In this document: positions 1-10,860 of the stretch, piece by piece
Numbering within the stretch: position 1 is the first letter of the stretch
Layout: each line of letters starts with the position of its first letter
NCBI GenBank assembly: GCA_000711775.1
Contig: ARYC01001530.1
Span: 1-64,000, forward strand
Source of the DNA: Oxytricha trifallax
Taxonomy: Eukaryota > Ciliophora > Spirotrichea > Sporadotrichida > Oxytrichidae
Direction of reading: 5' to 3'
Length of the DNA stretch: 64,000 bases
The notes under the pieces: model-generated
Seen by the model: only the letters and a program-made list of their open reading frames with translations
What the model was told of the DNA's origin: nothing
Database searches by the model: none
Position numbers and translations under genes: made by a program

Positions 1-391
1 TGCATGTTGTGCACTAATACCTGCCATCTACCTTATCGTGCTTGAAATACACCTTAGGCTTTCCAGAATGTATCTCTTTTATATGCCTCTTGAAGCTTTA
101 TTCAGTTGAGAAAAAATTCTAGCACTCTTAACATTAAAATATTTTTATTTTTTCAACTGGTATCTGTTCTTTTTCTTCCTCAATATAATCAATTTGAGTT
201 TAAACTCCTATCTATGTGCTCTCCTTCTGGTTTAAAATTCTATGATAAAAACCTCTGCTTCAAACTCAAGAGCTCTAAGCTCTACCTCCCTCTCAACATA
301 AATAATTTCAGGCTTTTTTAGTTGAGCCAAAGTTTGGCTATGATTATCCTGTTCCAAGAGAGATTGCTTTTCGATTTAAGTTAGCCGCCAT
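1..391 (-). pseudogene. TBE 57-kDa zinc-finger/kinase ORF, N-terminal part, frameshifted
   Basis: Starts at 391 on the minus strand in the same context as the copy-c gene (start M-A-A-N) and runs out of the window. It contains the first zinc-finger region and the start of the second. Compared with copy c there is one extra A in an A run near 313-318, which breaks the frame about 25 codons in. Only the N-terminal third is visible, so the kinase part cannot be judged. Confidence 0.75.
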
Positions 392-957
392 GTTTAAATT
401 CAAATTTAAATTTCTATTATAAAGCTTTAATTGCCTCTCTAGTTATAGTTACTCTGTATAGGAGTTGGCACTGCAACAATAATGGTTGATATTGAAGAGT
501 TAGATATCATATTTATACTTAGTTTATTACTATAATTTTTCTAATTTCATGCTGAATAATTTCTATTTTGGTACCAACTGAGAATTAATTCAGGTTGATA
601 CTGGTACCAATTAGGTTTTGAACCATTTTGGAACTTTTTCATTAAAACCTCATTAGTTTAAAAATAGGTATTAATTAAGTTTTGGTACTATTAAATTGGT
701 ACCAATTAAAATTAAACGGAATTAGTACCAGTACTAATAAAATTTAAACAAATTTAGTACTAATTTAATGGAACTAAATTGATAAAAATGGAGCTCAATC
801 TCTGCAGTTTATTACAGCTTCTACAAACTTTCTCCACATATCTTTGCAGGGTTGACCTCCTTTAAGATGCTCATATTTAATAGTAAGAATTTAAACAATA
901 GGATCCACAAGTCTATAAATAATAATTTGAAATTCATTAATAGGAAGAGGAACTAAG

Positions 958-1747
958 ATTGAATCACTCAATGATCAAATGAAAAGAGTCGAGGCTCAAG
1001 AAATGATATCAAGATTAAGAAGTAAGGAAGATCTATATCGATACCTAACTTTAGATGGTAAGTTTACTTGATGACTATTAACATATTATACACTTGGATT
1101 ATTACTTCCAACGATGGAAGGTACCAAAATTTAATTCTTGAAAGCAATACTTTGTGAGGAGAAGAAAGCTTTTAAAAATAAAGAGATTAAACTAATCGAA
1201 ATTCACAACTACCCTGAGATTTCAGTCACTAAACTTTATGAGGATGCCATGTAAGATGAGGAAGTGGTAGTTTACCTTCCTACCAAGAAACAACTCTCTA
1301 ATAAACTACCAGAGAGGAACTTTTTCTTTGGTGTTCTTGGTACAATAAAAGAGGAGTATCTCAGAGAAATAATTGAAGAAGCACATAAGAAAACGATATT
1401 CTATCTCTCCTGAAAATTAGAAAAAGCAAGGCATTCTAATAAGCTCAGCTTGGCTAGAGGAACTTAAGAAGCATCCTTATCTTTCAAGTAAGCTTTGACA
1501 TATAACTTTGGAGGAAAATCTGGCACTGGCATATATCTTATGAAAGAGCATGCAAAGGTTCACAGAGAAAGAAAGTCGTAGACAATTTATGAGGTGAGCA
1601 AGAGGCTTTATAAAGATGTCTAAAACCAGATGAAATGAACATAGATGGAGGAGCTGGCACTAAGAGAAGAAATATGGGCCCAATCAAGCCATAAGAAGAT
1701 GAGAAGAAAGAGAAGCCAAACCCTTTTATGAGCCAATTTAATATGTG
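958..1747 (+). pseudogene. TBE 22-kDa ORF, inactivated copy
   Basis: Aligns base for base with the 22-kDa ORFs of copies b (start 50428) and c (start 54604). It keeps the segments for LNDQMKRVEAQEM, RSKEDLYRYL and the lysine-rich C-terminus. The ATG has become ATT at 958-960, and two consecutive TGA codons follow near 1070, so no full-length protein can be made. The function of the 22-kDa protein is unknown. It lies between the other two TBE genes on the opposite strand, as in the other copies. Confidence 0.8.
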
Positions 1748-2907
1748 AATATATTCATTCGTTTAAATCTAAAATGTTCAACCGAGGACCGCCCCCCTCC
1801 CACCCCCCCCTCCCAGGTCCAAAACGAGAACCCCCCTCCCACCTCAACAACATCCTAATTCAAATGAAAACTTTAATCCTCGATGTTTAAATCATTTTCC
1901 TCATGACATATTGATCTCATTTTTTAATACATAAAAATAATTTTTTCAAAAATTTTCTCAATCATTCAAATGCTTATCTTTTCTTTAATTTTACATCTTT
2001 TGCTACGTCCATCGACTTTTTTATTTATAGGCTCCCATAGGAAATTAATAAAATATAATTATATTTTGTTCTTTAATAATATAATTAAAAAAATATTAAT
2101 ACCAACAAACTCATTAAACTATATATAATAATCAAAGAACTAAATTTAAATAAACATGTAATCCACTTTAATAGTCAATATTCGAAATAAGATTAATTTT
2201 TTATAGCACTGTTTTCCAATTATTATATAATTATTACCATAAACACTTATAAAGTAACTAATAGTTATGGAAAAATTGATATGAAAGTATATTAAAATAA
2301 GACATATTTTATTCAGTATTATAATAAATTATAATTTTAGCTCTCTTTTATTAATAATGAAGTTGTTTATATTTAAAGTAATCCCTTTACAAACTAATTT
2401 ATTATAATACTGAATAAAATATTTCTTATTTTAATATACTTTCATATCAATTTTTCCATAACTATTAGTTACTTTATAAGTGTTTATGGTAATAATTATA
2501 TAATAATTGGAAAACAGTGCTATAAAAAATTAATCAAATTTCAAATATTGACTATTAAAGTGATTACATGTTTATTTAAATTTAGTTCTATGATTAATAT
2601 ATATAGTTTAATGAGTTTGTTGGCTCAACATTTTTTAAATTATATTATTAACGAGTAAATTGAAATATATTTATTTCCTATGTGAGCAAATAAACAAAAA
2701 AAAACGACGAACGTAGTGAAAGATGCTAAATTAAAGAAAAGAAAAGCATTTGAATAATTGAGAAAATTTTTGAAAAAGGTATTTTTATGCATAAAAAAAT
2801 GAGATCAAGATGTCATAAGGAAAATGATTTAAACATCAAGGATACAATTTTTCATATGAATAAGGGATGTTGTTGGGGTGGGAGAGGGGGGTCTCGGTTG
2901 GAAAACA
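1748..2907. mobile_element. 1133-bp palindromic (foldback) element inside TBE copy a
   Basis: The element spans 1775-2907. It begins TGTTCAACCGAGGACC and ends with the inverted form (...GGTTGGAAAACA), flanked by a 5-bp duplication TAAAA (1770-1774 and 2908-2912). Copy c shows the uninterrupted sequence at the same place with a single TAAAA-like site, which confirms an insertion. Almost the whole element is one inverted repeat; for example 2106-2335 matches 2394-2620 in reverse complement. The ends carry repeated CCCCCCTCCCACC blocks. No coding capacity is seen, so it looks like a non-autonomous foldback element. Bases 1748-1774 are residual TBE sequence. Confidence 0.85.
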
Positions 2908-3956
2908 TAAAACTTATTTATAAACATTCATTCTTCCCTTTCTCGCACAAATTGTTGTCTTATCTACACTCACTCTCTTACAGCTGCTTTGAATCAAGTC
3001 TACTGTATCGATAGGCAAGTCATGCATTAGATGATACAACAACAGCTTCTTGTAGTGAGTCTTGATTTAACTCCAGTAGAATTCTATTCCATTAAATTAG
3101 GGGCTGTAAGGAACGTTGTATACAGGAGTTATGTTTAACTCTTCATAAGCTTTCTTAGACTCCTTAGTCTTATGAACTGATAGGTTATCAACAAACAGGA
3201 TAATCTATTGGTTGCTATACTTCTCTCTGAGCTTATGTAGGAACTCTATATACTACTCTCGCTTAATAGAGTGAGGGTGAATCACATAACTCTATAGCCT
3301 GAATCTTCACTTATACCAGCTAAAATTGCATGGGTGACTACCTTTACTTTTTCGTCATAAACTTCTATGTTATCATACTTCTTGTACCATGATTTATTAA
3401 TAAAAGTGTTGAATGTAAACACAGCTTCATCAGCGTGTATGAATTTGATGTTATTAGTGATTGCTCTCTGCATATAATCATATATATAGTTTAAATTATT
3501 ACTATAAAATGGCACTGTAAAATCAATCACTCTCTTCACTCTTTTGACAGTCTTGAAAGTAATATCATTTCGTCTATAAATATTGGCTATAGTCTAAGGA
3601 GAGATACGCATGTCTGGAAACTTGTGATGAAACATTACAGCTCGTTAGTCAAGAGAAAAGTGAGCCCAATACTTTAATGTCTTAGAGTCACAGAGATAGT
3701 CGATATTGACCTGTGAGAACTTATATTTTCTTGCAGGATGTTTTCAAGAGCCTGAGTTATAATGTTAAACAGCTAACAAGCAATGATACCTAACAGTTGA
3801 AGCACTCTTGTGTAGGAGTCTTGCTATGGCTGTATAATTCAACACTGGTTTGACTTAGTCTATATTAATACTTGTACCATACCTAAGCTTAAGCAGTAAA
3901 TCTAAATATTACTCATCATATATAGACCCTATATTTCTCTAATTTCTATTTTTCAT
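2908..3956 (-). pseudogene. TBE 42-kDa transposase (DD34E), C-terminus cut by insertion
   Basis: Starts at 3956 on minus. It shows the IS630/Tc1-mariner-type catalytic pattern: D in IHADEAVFTFN, D in FVDNLSVHKT, and E in FNGIEFYW, with 34 residues between the second and third. TBE transposases are known to move the element and, in Oxytricha, to take part in germline DNA elimination. Two lesions are visible: an in-frame TGA at 3744-3746 and loss of the last few codons to the palindromic element at 2907. The TGA sits at a position where the aligned codon is also TGA in the other two copies, so it may not be a simple recent mutation. Confidence 0.85.
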
Positions 3957-4058
3957 TTTGAAAATTGGCCTAATTTCTCTACTAACCCCAATGAAACCCC
4001 AACTATACCCCAGAAATCAAAGCACTTATAAACCTCACTAAGGGTTTTTGGGGTTTTG

Positions 4059-6857
4059 ATTGGATTGATATGCAAAAAATGATTTTAAAGGCTTCACCTG
4101 ACTATGAAACAATCAATGTCCCAAAAGATTGGTTTAGAAGCAAAGTACATTAAATAGTGATTAATAACATCTTTGACATCTTTATTATGATTTGCATTAT
4201 TCTAAATATGCTGTAAATGGCGTTTTATTTTGAAGGAGCAACTCTAGCATATGTTAGAGTTTTAGATTCAGTCAATTATGTATTTACCGCAATTTTTACG
4301 TTAGAAGCCATTATGAAGATGATAGCTTTTGGCAGGAGATAAAATTTAGAAATATTTAATTATTTATGTAATTAATTTATACTTTGTATTAGATTGGAAT
4401 AAATTTGATTTTTTTGTTGTCATAGCATCAATACTAGACATTACCTTAAATTTGCTAAACAATATAAACTCCAAATTCCTAAGGATTGGACCTTAATTAG
4501 CAAGAGTACTAAGAGTCTTAAGAGTTTCTAGACTATTCAGACTAATTGGTAAATCGAAGGGGCTTTAAGCTCTGCTTTAAACAATTACATTTTCTTTGCC
4601 TCCTCTTTTTAATGCATTTTCACAGATAAAATATATTAAAATTTTAGTTTTTCACTACTGATGATTCTTTTCTTTATTTATGCAGTTCTGGGAGTATTTC
4701 TCTTTAGTATTGTATATGAATTTTTTGAAAATCAAGAATTATCATTATCTCAAATTAAAACAGACATTAATTACATTGTTATTAATAAAAATGGATCTGA
4801 TCCATCTAAAAAGACAATAGCAATTTATAGCAAATTAAGGTTCCTTAATCATTTTTAAAACTCAATTTCTATTAAATTTACTTACTTTATGTTTTTAGAT
4901 ACAAACTTAACCTAATGTTTGAAAAATTAAGATAATATAACTTCTGAATTTTAGAACTGAGGGAGAATATAAAAAGTTAAGGTATTTATTCGAAGAAAAA
5001 ACATTGAATGCATATAAAGCGCTCTTAAACATTACATAACATAATGCATTAGAAAAAATATCTCATCTTAGCTCCTCTCAAATAGAAAGATTTGAGAAAA
5101 ACTATATAAATTAAATATGCACATAAAAATAAATAGGGGACAGTCAGTAAACTATAAAAAATAAATCTACAAATGCTCTCGTTTTTTATACATTTTATAC
5201 TATTAATTGTAAATATATTTAAACTTTAAAGTATAAGGCAGTATTTTTTATTTTTAAATTGAACAATTTCTTATTCTTTTGTATTTTAGCAATAATATAA
5301 GTAGCGGTAAAATCATTAATGACGATTTTATGAACTTTAATAACTTTGGGAATGCTATGATTATTCTCCTAAGAGTTTTAACAGGAGAGGACTGGAACAA
5401 TATCATGTTTGATGCCTCAGTTGATATCGGCCATTTAATTGGGAGCATCTATAACAATTATAAATTCTAAAACACTACATATCGCCTAATTTATATTTCA
5501 TTTCATTCAGGTTAATTGGCTCAGATGTCATGCTAAACCTATTCATCCTGATTATTCTATAGTAGTTCGATTAGTACTATCTTCCTCAAGAAAATGTGAT
5601 TCAAAAATTCAAGGATAATCTAGAATATTTCAAAACAACTTGGAAAAAATTCAGCATTAAATATGGAGGTCTAAAAATAAGAGAAAGCTTGCTAATTAAG
5701 TTTTTCTAGTCAATGAATGAACCCCTGGGTATGCCAGATTCTAATGAAAAAGAAATAAATAAAGAAATTATAAAAATGGGTATAAGAAGGTAAATTGTTT
5801 CAAATTTAAATTAATCTTGTTTAGTGAGGATGGATGGGTATTTTTCAATGAGTTACTTTACAGAAGTATGAAAAGAATCTATGGAGATAAGGATTTTAAA
5901 AGTGACATAATGATAATAACTGAATTTCAAACTCTTTTCAAAATTCATTAAATAAATCAAGCTTTGATTGGAAAGAAAAAGCTATTTTCGAAGGTAATTA
6001 TATTTACTCAACTTATAATTTTCTTTTAGAAAGTGAATTAGTACAAAGATATGGCATTAAACAGACAAAGCTGTAATCCATTTCAGCAACTATACTATTT
6101 TCAGTTAAGTTTCAAAGTTTGGAGAGAATACTCAACTAAAAAACTAAAATTAGGTCTTAATTAATCAGAGAAAGAAAAGAAAAGTGCAGACGACTACTAT
6201 GAGCATATAAATAAGTACATTTAAAACTTTAGAGATGAAGACCCATACTTTAACGATAGAGATTCTAATTATAGTTACGATTCATTTTATGAAAGCCTCA
6301 AAGAGGAAGAATCAGAGAGTGAAGAAGAAATTCCTATTTCAAACTCAAGATTTTCCTTCATAAATCCTAGAATCATAGTTAGCAATGCAGGCGTAAAAAA
6401 GGACACAAATTTGAGGTCAACCTTGGAAGAAGTTCAAGAGGAAAAATCATTGGATATATAACAAACTATACAATCATAGGTTCAGCTTAAGGGGCTTTTT
6501 AGGAGGGAGAGCTCAAGGTTACTTCCAAAATAATCAAGTAGTAATCTCCTATTTAATGATAAAAAGAGTGCACACAAGACTTCAAACATGTCATTATTAT
6601 CAAAGAATTCGAAGTCGAAATCATTTTATGAGGCTAACGAGAGCTCTTCAAACAATGAAATTCATAAGGAGCAAAAACACCTTAAAATCAGATAAGAATT
6701 ACTAAAAATTTAAAATGAGATAAATAATTAGGAAATAAAAGATAGCACACCAGTAAACAATAAACTGGAAAGATTGATGACTGGTCAAGAAGATTTCAAC
6801 AATATTAATTAGAAAAGAAAACTTTCTCAAAGCTAGCCAAGAAAACATGATATATGA
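4059..6857 (+). CDS. Voltage-gated Ca2+/cation channel, last repeat and C-terminal tail (partial)
   Basis: First in-frame codon at 4061, TGA stop at 6855-6857. After removing three introns and four IESs, 753 codons remain. The product starts in the linker before the last repeat (WIDMQKMILKASPDY), then S1-S3, an S4 with repeated arginines (ARVLRVLRVSRLFRLI), S5, a pore loop with the selectivity motif TGEDWN, and S6 (MLNLFILIILQQF). A long serine/glutamate-rich cytoplasmic tail follows. This is the fourth repeat of a Cav/NALCN-type channel. The upstream three repeats are missing: coding DNA starts exactly where TBE copy a ends, so the rest must lie left of the window or elsewhere in the germline. 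The loop between pore and S6 is shorter than usual, so one small segment may be located elsewhere. Confidence 0.88.
4368..4392 (+). other. Spliceosomal intron, 25 bp, in channel gene
   Basis: GT...AG boundaries. Removal joins the S2-S3 linker in frame (NYLYWNKFDFFVVIAS). Confidence 0.75.
4624..4655 (+). other. IES, 32 bp, pointer TTTTCAC
   Basis: Pointer copies at 4617-4623 and 4649-4655. Removal restores the frame from S4-S5 linker into S5 (FNAFSLLMILFF); without it the frame hits TGA. Confidence 0.85.
4842..4983 (+). other. IES, 142 bp, pointer TTAAGGT
   Basis: Pointer at 4835-4841 and 4977-4983. The join keeps frame in the extracellular S5-pore loop (AIYSKLRYLFEEK). Confidence 0.8.
5110..5300 (+). 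other. IES, 191 bp, pointer ATATAA
   Basis: Pointer at 5104-5109 and 5295-5300. The join gives FEKNYISSGKIINDDF, leading in frame into the pore loop. Confidence 0.75.
5443..5519 (+). other. IES, 77 bp, pointer TTAATTGG
   Basis: Pointer at 5435-5442 and 5512-5519. The join links the pore region to S6 in frame. The resulting loop is short for the family, so the junction could be more complex. Confidence 0.65.
5790..5824 (+). other. Intron, 35 bp, in channel tail
   Basis: GTAAAT...TTTAG. Removal is needed to keep the frame (MGIRSEDGWVFFNEL). Confidence 0.7.
5994..6029 (+). other. Intron, 36 bp, in channel tail
   Basis: GTAATT...TTTTAG. Removal joins KKLFSK to KVNQYKDMAL in frame. Confidence 0.7.
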
Positions 6858-8190
6858 ACTGTTGAATTTTCCTAAATAATATTAATTTCTTAATTTAATT
6901 ACTTAAATTTATATAGATAATTTCCTAGTGATGATTGGCTAACGGTATAATATCAGAATAAGATAAATATTTAACTTTTAATATTAGAGGCATTATTAAA
7001 TTATAGTGAGGGAGATGGGACTCCAATTGCTTAATGAACGGTTAAATTCTAAACAACTAGAATAACTTAAAATTTAAGGTTCTTGTTTACCGACGCCACA
7101 GCATTTGGATAATCCACTCTCCTTATTATCGAACAATAAAAACTCAAAATATGTTTTTTAGTTTATTAATTAATTGTTCTTTTATAAATTATTGGTCAAT
7201 TATATCTTATTCTTAATTGTTTAATTTCATTAAGATCTGACTGTCTTTCTCAATTTATTTAGTCTAAAACTATTTCTCATTTTATAATAAAAATATTTAT
7301 ACTTGATAATGAAAGATTTATACAAAAGAATAATATATGGTTATATATTGAGGCATACATAATAAAAATCCTGTTATTTATTATTAAAATAAAATCGGTA
7401 AATATTTTAACTATTTAACCTTAGATCTAACAGTGCTTTAAGATAATGTATCACGCTTGTTTTTTTTTAATTATTTATGAATTATTTCTGTTAATTTTAA
7501 TCAAAGAATCCTTTTAATAAACTGTGTTTACTAAATAAATATATTTTAAATATTTCTGATAAAATTTAAAAAAAATAAAATACAGCTTAATAAAAAGAAT
7601 AATAGTAATTAAAAAAATTCTTTCTCTAAAATAAATCCAAAATAATCTTTATTATTTGTTTATATATTGGGATATGTATGTTAAATATTGGATGCGTTTA
7701 GAATTAATTTATACTATATCATAAATATTTAATCACATTTTTATTCAATTTTTCATATTAAGCATTGTAAATTACTTATATTTTTTATCTATCATTGTCT
7801 TTAATGTGAAGAAATTTCTTTATTCTATATGTTTAATTATTAAGTGCCCATCTACTTTCTATCGTAAATTCATTAAATACTATAAATTAAAATCTAATTA
7901 TAATAATTTGAATTTAGGAGGCCAAAATTTTATTAGAATAGAATCCAAAGTCAAAACTTATCTGATCTTAGGCCTATGAATTATTTTCCCTGAAATCATG
8001 TTAGTTCAGAGACCCGAATAAATTTTAATTTTTAAATACTTCTGCAATATAAACAAATATTTATTATTGCTAATTGATAATTTTCTCTAAATAATTTAAA
8101 ATTTATAAATAAATCTATTGATATTAATAAATATTTGTATGATAATTTAATTGGTCTTAATAAATTTTTATTATAAAGATTTGAGGATTT
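6858..8190. other. AT-rich spacer after channel gene
   Basis: Mostly A/T with no coding region I can support. A short less AT-rich patch at about 7005-7140 could be a stray coding segment or the end of the channel chromosome, but no frame shows family motifs. Confidence 0.4.
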
Positions 8191-8224
8191 TTAAAATACT
8201 GGTATAACAATATATGTAAAATAA

Positions 8225-8406
8225 GTTGTGATATATGGGAGTTGGGTTCCTATATTGAACGAAGGTTTATGGCCATGTATATAACTGAACGTTCTGAGGT
8301 ATAGCTGAGTGAGGGGTTGCTTGGTAACCGAACCTCTGTTACACCTGGTGAAGTTAAGCCACCTAGGAGACAGTCGAAGTTGTATTCTGGTTTGCCACCA
8401 TACCAC
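8225..8406. other. GC-richer island, unidentified (coding segment or RNA gene)
   Basis: A sharply GC-richer block in AT-rich DNA. Both strands are open for its full length under the ciliate code. The plus frame contains EVKPPRRQSKLYSGLPPY and the minus frame WLNFTRCNRGSVTKQP. It also contains GGCCAT and GAAGTTAAGCC, which recall 5S rRNA, but the spacing does not fit a 5S fold. I cannot decide between an isolated coding segment and a non-coding RNA gene. Confidence 0.35.
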
Positions 8407-8416
8407 CTCCTAATAT

Positions 8417-8725
8417 TCATTCATTTAAATCACTTTAATTTAATATAAATGGCACTTTCTGATACCTTATGGCTTTTAAAAGTATTTCTTGATAATAAAG
8501 GTATGCTTAATTTAGGAATTCTTTTCCTCTTTGACATCTTTATTTATTATTTAATACTGACAAAGTCTATAAGTTATGACCAGAAGTTCCCCACTTAAGT
8601 TCGTCGTCGCTCTCCTCTTCAACTTCGATTGGAAGCTTCTTGATTAAATCTTTACGGAATCTCTCGCGTTAGTCGTCTTCAAAAGTCATTCTCCTTGCTC
8701 TCTGGCGATCAATTCTTAATTTCAT
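8417..8725 (-). CDS. Small charged hypothetical protein (102 aa)
   Basis: ATG at 8725, TGA at 8417-8419. The first 55 codons are clearly protein-like, with an arginine-rich start (KLRIDRQRARRMTFEDD) followed by an acidic stretch (IEVEEESDDELKWG) and good codon usage. The second half is less convincing and may include an unrecognised IES. It is transcribed divergently from the membrane-protein gene at 8855, 129 bp away, which suggests a shared nanochromosome or promoter region. No family is recognised. Confidence 0.5.
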
Positions 8726-8854
8726 TACAAAAATATTAAAATTTAATTTTAAAAATTAAATTAAAAGAAAGAAGTATTGTGATTTGCACTCCTATTTTTA
8801 CCATTAATCTATAAGAATACTAAAAATTTAAAGAAATAATAATAATATTTAGAA

Positions 8855-9350
8855 ATGTTTCCAGATATACGGTACTTTTGGACGAGTGCCTTGGCCGTAG
8901 TATATTTGATCTTGAGTATCTTAGATGCCTTTCTAACGCTCAAGTTTTGCTCTGTTACCAATTTAACAAGAGCCTTTCTAGTTGTGTTGCTGATTGAATC
9001 ATATGCGGTTCCGTTATTTGTAGACTGGCCCCATTGGGATTACATTTATAATATTATTAATATAAAAATGCAAATCTATAGTCTTTTATATAATCTGTGT
9101 ATAGAATCATAAGCTATATAAATATTTCACTATTTAATGATTTAATATAAAAATTTAATAATATTTAAGAAATTACTCAATGAAGGAAGCTTGTGGGAGG
9201 CTTTGGTTTTGGTTTGTTATAGTTGTTTACATTTGTGTATGTTTAATATTCTAAAGTTTTAAAATTTCTTTAATAATAAATATCTAGGATTTAATAGTTA
9301 ATAATAGCTATATTAAGAGATTATTAAGGCTACAGATGGTCTCCTCATGA
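8855..9350 (+). CDS. Small multi-span membrane protein, two MDSs
   Basis: ATG at 8855. One IES (9044-9176) is removed and the frame then reads to TGA at 9348-9350, 120 residues in all. The product has a hydrophobic segment near residues 8-33, a second around 40-56 and a third after the junction (LWFWFVIVVYICVCLIF), so three or four membrane spans. The join across the IES is in frame (DWPHWDYSMKEACGRL), which supports it as one gene. The last 30 codons are AT-rich and could instead be IES, with a further segment elsewhere. Family unknown; it lies between two genes on the other strand. Confidence 0.6.
9044..9176 (+). other. IES, 133 bp, pointer ATTAC
   Basis: Pointer at 9039-9043 and 9172-9176. 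Interior is almost pure A/T. Removal fuses two membrane segments in frame. Confidence 0.8.
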
Positions 9351-9526
9351 ATTTATTATCCTGGAGTAAACTAACTTCTCAAACAATCATTGTACACGAC
9401 ATCTAAATTAAACTTTAAATAAAAATCTTAAATAGGAAAGTATAGAAAAATTTGGATATTTTATGGAACAAATGTACAGGGTACCTCAGACCACATTATT
9501 GTAAAATTGTGGGAATTCCTTTTATT

Positions 9527-10093
9527 TCACGGAATCTTATCGCGAATCTCGAATTTCGTCAAGTACTGATGTATTAAGCCGTTCGCTTTCTCATGTATGT
9601 GGCCGATACTATCCCGAATCTTAACAAATAAAATATTAATAAATCATCCCCATAAAATAAGTTAATTTTATTGTAAAAAAATATTTAGATTTAGACTTTT
9701 CAATCTTTAGAGTGTGATATCGCAGGTCTTGAATGTTATAATTAAGCGGTTATAACTAAGCCTAGAGCGAGACTTTCTGTTTTGCTAAATAACAAAATAT
9801 TAATTGGCCAAGGTTATAATAAAATATAGAGCAGTCAAAAAATGACTTTCACATTAATCATTAATTAAGGTTTTGATGAATCTTACATTAGTTTTTCTCG
9901 ATATTGAATTTTCCCCCCTCAGCTTTCATATTTTTAGCTAAATTCAATAGGTTTTCCTCGTTCTGATATACAAATATATCTAATTGATAAATAGTTAAAT
10001 CTATTACAAGTTCTGAGTAGATTTTTCCTGGTCAAAATTATCCACTCCTGTGGGACTAGTAATTCCAAACAAATTATTCCTTCTTCCACTCAT
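9527..10093 (-). CDS. Small helical hypothetical protein in three MDSs (99 aa)
   Basis: ATG at 10093, TGA at 9527-9529. One intron and two IESs are inferred, leaving exactly 100 codons. The product is mostly amphipathic helix (DIFVYQNEENLLNLAKQKV, then HTLKIRDSIGHIHEKANGL) with basic ends and no signal peptide. None of the three frames of the raw DNA is open throughout, yet pointer-guided joining gives a single clean frame. I do not recognise the family; the size and heptad-like pattern would suit a small subunit of a larger complex. Confidence 0.65.
9623..9707 (-). other. IES, 85 bp, pointer AAGATT (minus strand)
   Basis: Pointer seen as AATCTT at 9617-9622 and 9702-9707. Removal joins LRYHTLK to IRDSIGHIH in frame. 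Confidence 0.85.
9791..9943 (-). other. IES, 153 bp, pointer ATTTAGC (minus strand)
   Basis: Pointer seen as GCTAAAT at 9784-9790 and 9937-9943. The join NLLNLAKQKVSLQAQ is in frame. Confidence 0.85.
10028..10056 (-). other. Possible intron, 29 bp
   Basis: GT...AG on minus. Its removal connects the only upstream ATG in frame with the helical part of the 99-aa gene. Confidence 0.5.
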
Positions 10094-10099
10094 TTTTTC

Positions 10100-10860
10100 T
10101 AGAGAAAGCACCCCTCTCCCACCATCTTAGAAACTTGAATAAATGATATAATAGATTTAAGTATAGATTGAGAATAATTTATTGGGGATTTTAAATATAT
10201 AGTAGTTCAAGATGATCATTAAAAATTATGACAATAATAATGATTTTTCATTTGAGAACTATTAATATCATATGAGCTTAATTTTCAAAAAATAATGTAT
10301 TATGTATTTGATAGGTAAATTTTTTTTTCTCCGTCTAATTAATTGATAAATTTAACACAATATATTTACTCCCATAATTTTATTTTATTTTGATTACTAT
10401 ATTAGAGGTTTATATAAAACTACTTCTTTTTTTATTCTAGAGTTGATATGACTTTAGTAATATTTATGAATAAGTAGTATTAAATGGCTATATTGTTAGA
10501 TAATTTTTATATTTTTCACATTCTTTTTAATGCAGAATATCCTCAGCTTATTCTCCCCAATATCTCTTCACATACTATTTATAAGTTATTTTAATTATAA
10601 ATTAAAATAATTTAAATTAACATAATAAGAATATTTCTAAATTTACTAATGTTTCCTGGATTTAGAACCAAACTTATATTATCACAACATATGTTAAATT
10701 AAGTTTCATTTATAAGGAGGGGTTTTCTATCTCACTAACTTAGATTATATTTTTGTAAATATGAAATAAACAGTTATCATTTATTAGGCTATACTTATTT
10801 GTTCTTACCGTGATACCCCCACTCTCCTCTTCACAATCCCTAAAAATGCCCTTTTACTCA
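10100..10860. other. AT-rich germline-limited DNA
   Basis: No gene or family motif seen. A C-rich patch at 10090-10130 lies just upstream of the 99-aa gene. Confidence 0.4.

Larger units (their letters stand above)
1..4058 (-). mobile_element. TBE transposon copy a (left end outside window)
   Basis: Telomere-bearing element of the Oxytricha type. Its right terminal repeat ends at 4058 in a telomere-like G4T4 run, preceded by the subterminal block that recurs at all TBE ends here (core AAAGCACTTATAAACCTCA). The base order is the mirror image of copy c: transposase on minus next to the end, 22-kDa ORF on plus, zinc-finger/kinase ORF on minus leaving the window. The three bases after the end, ATT (4059-4061), fit the ANT target known for TBEs; the partner duplication lies outside the window. 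All three genes carry lesions, and a 1133-bp palindromic element interrupts it at 1775-2907. Confidence 0.93.

Noticed and set aside
8225-8406. 5S rRNA gene
   Set aside because: GGCCAT, CTGAACG and GAAGTTAAGCC are present, but the distance between them is about 40 bases too long and the terminal stem does not pair.
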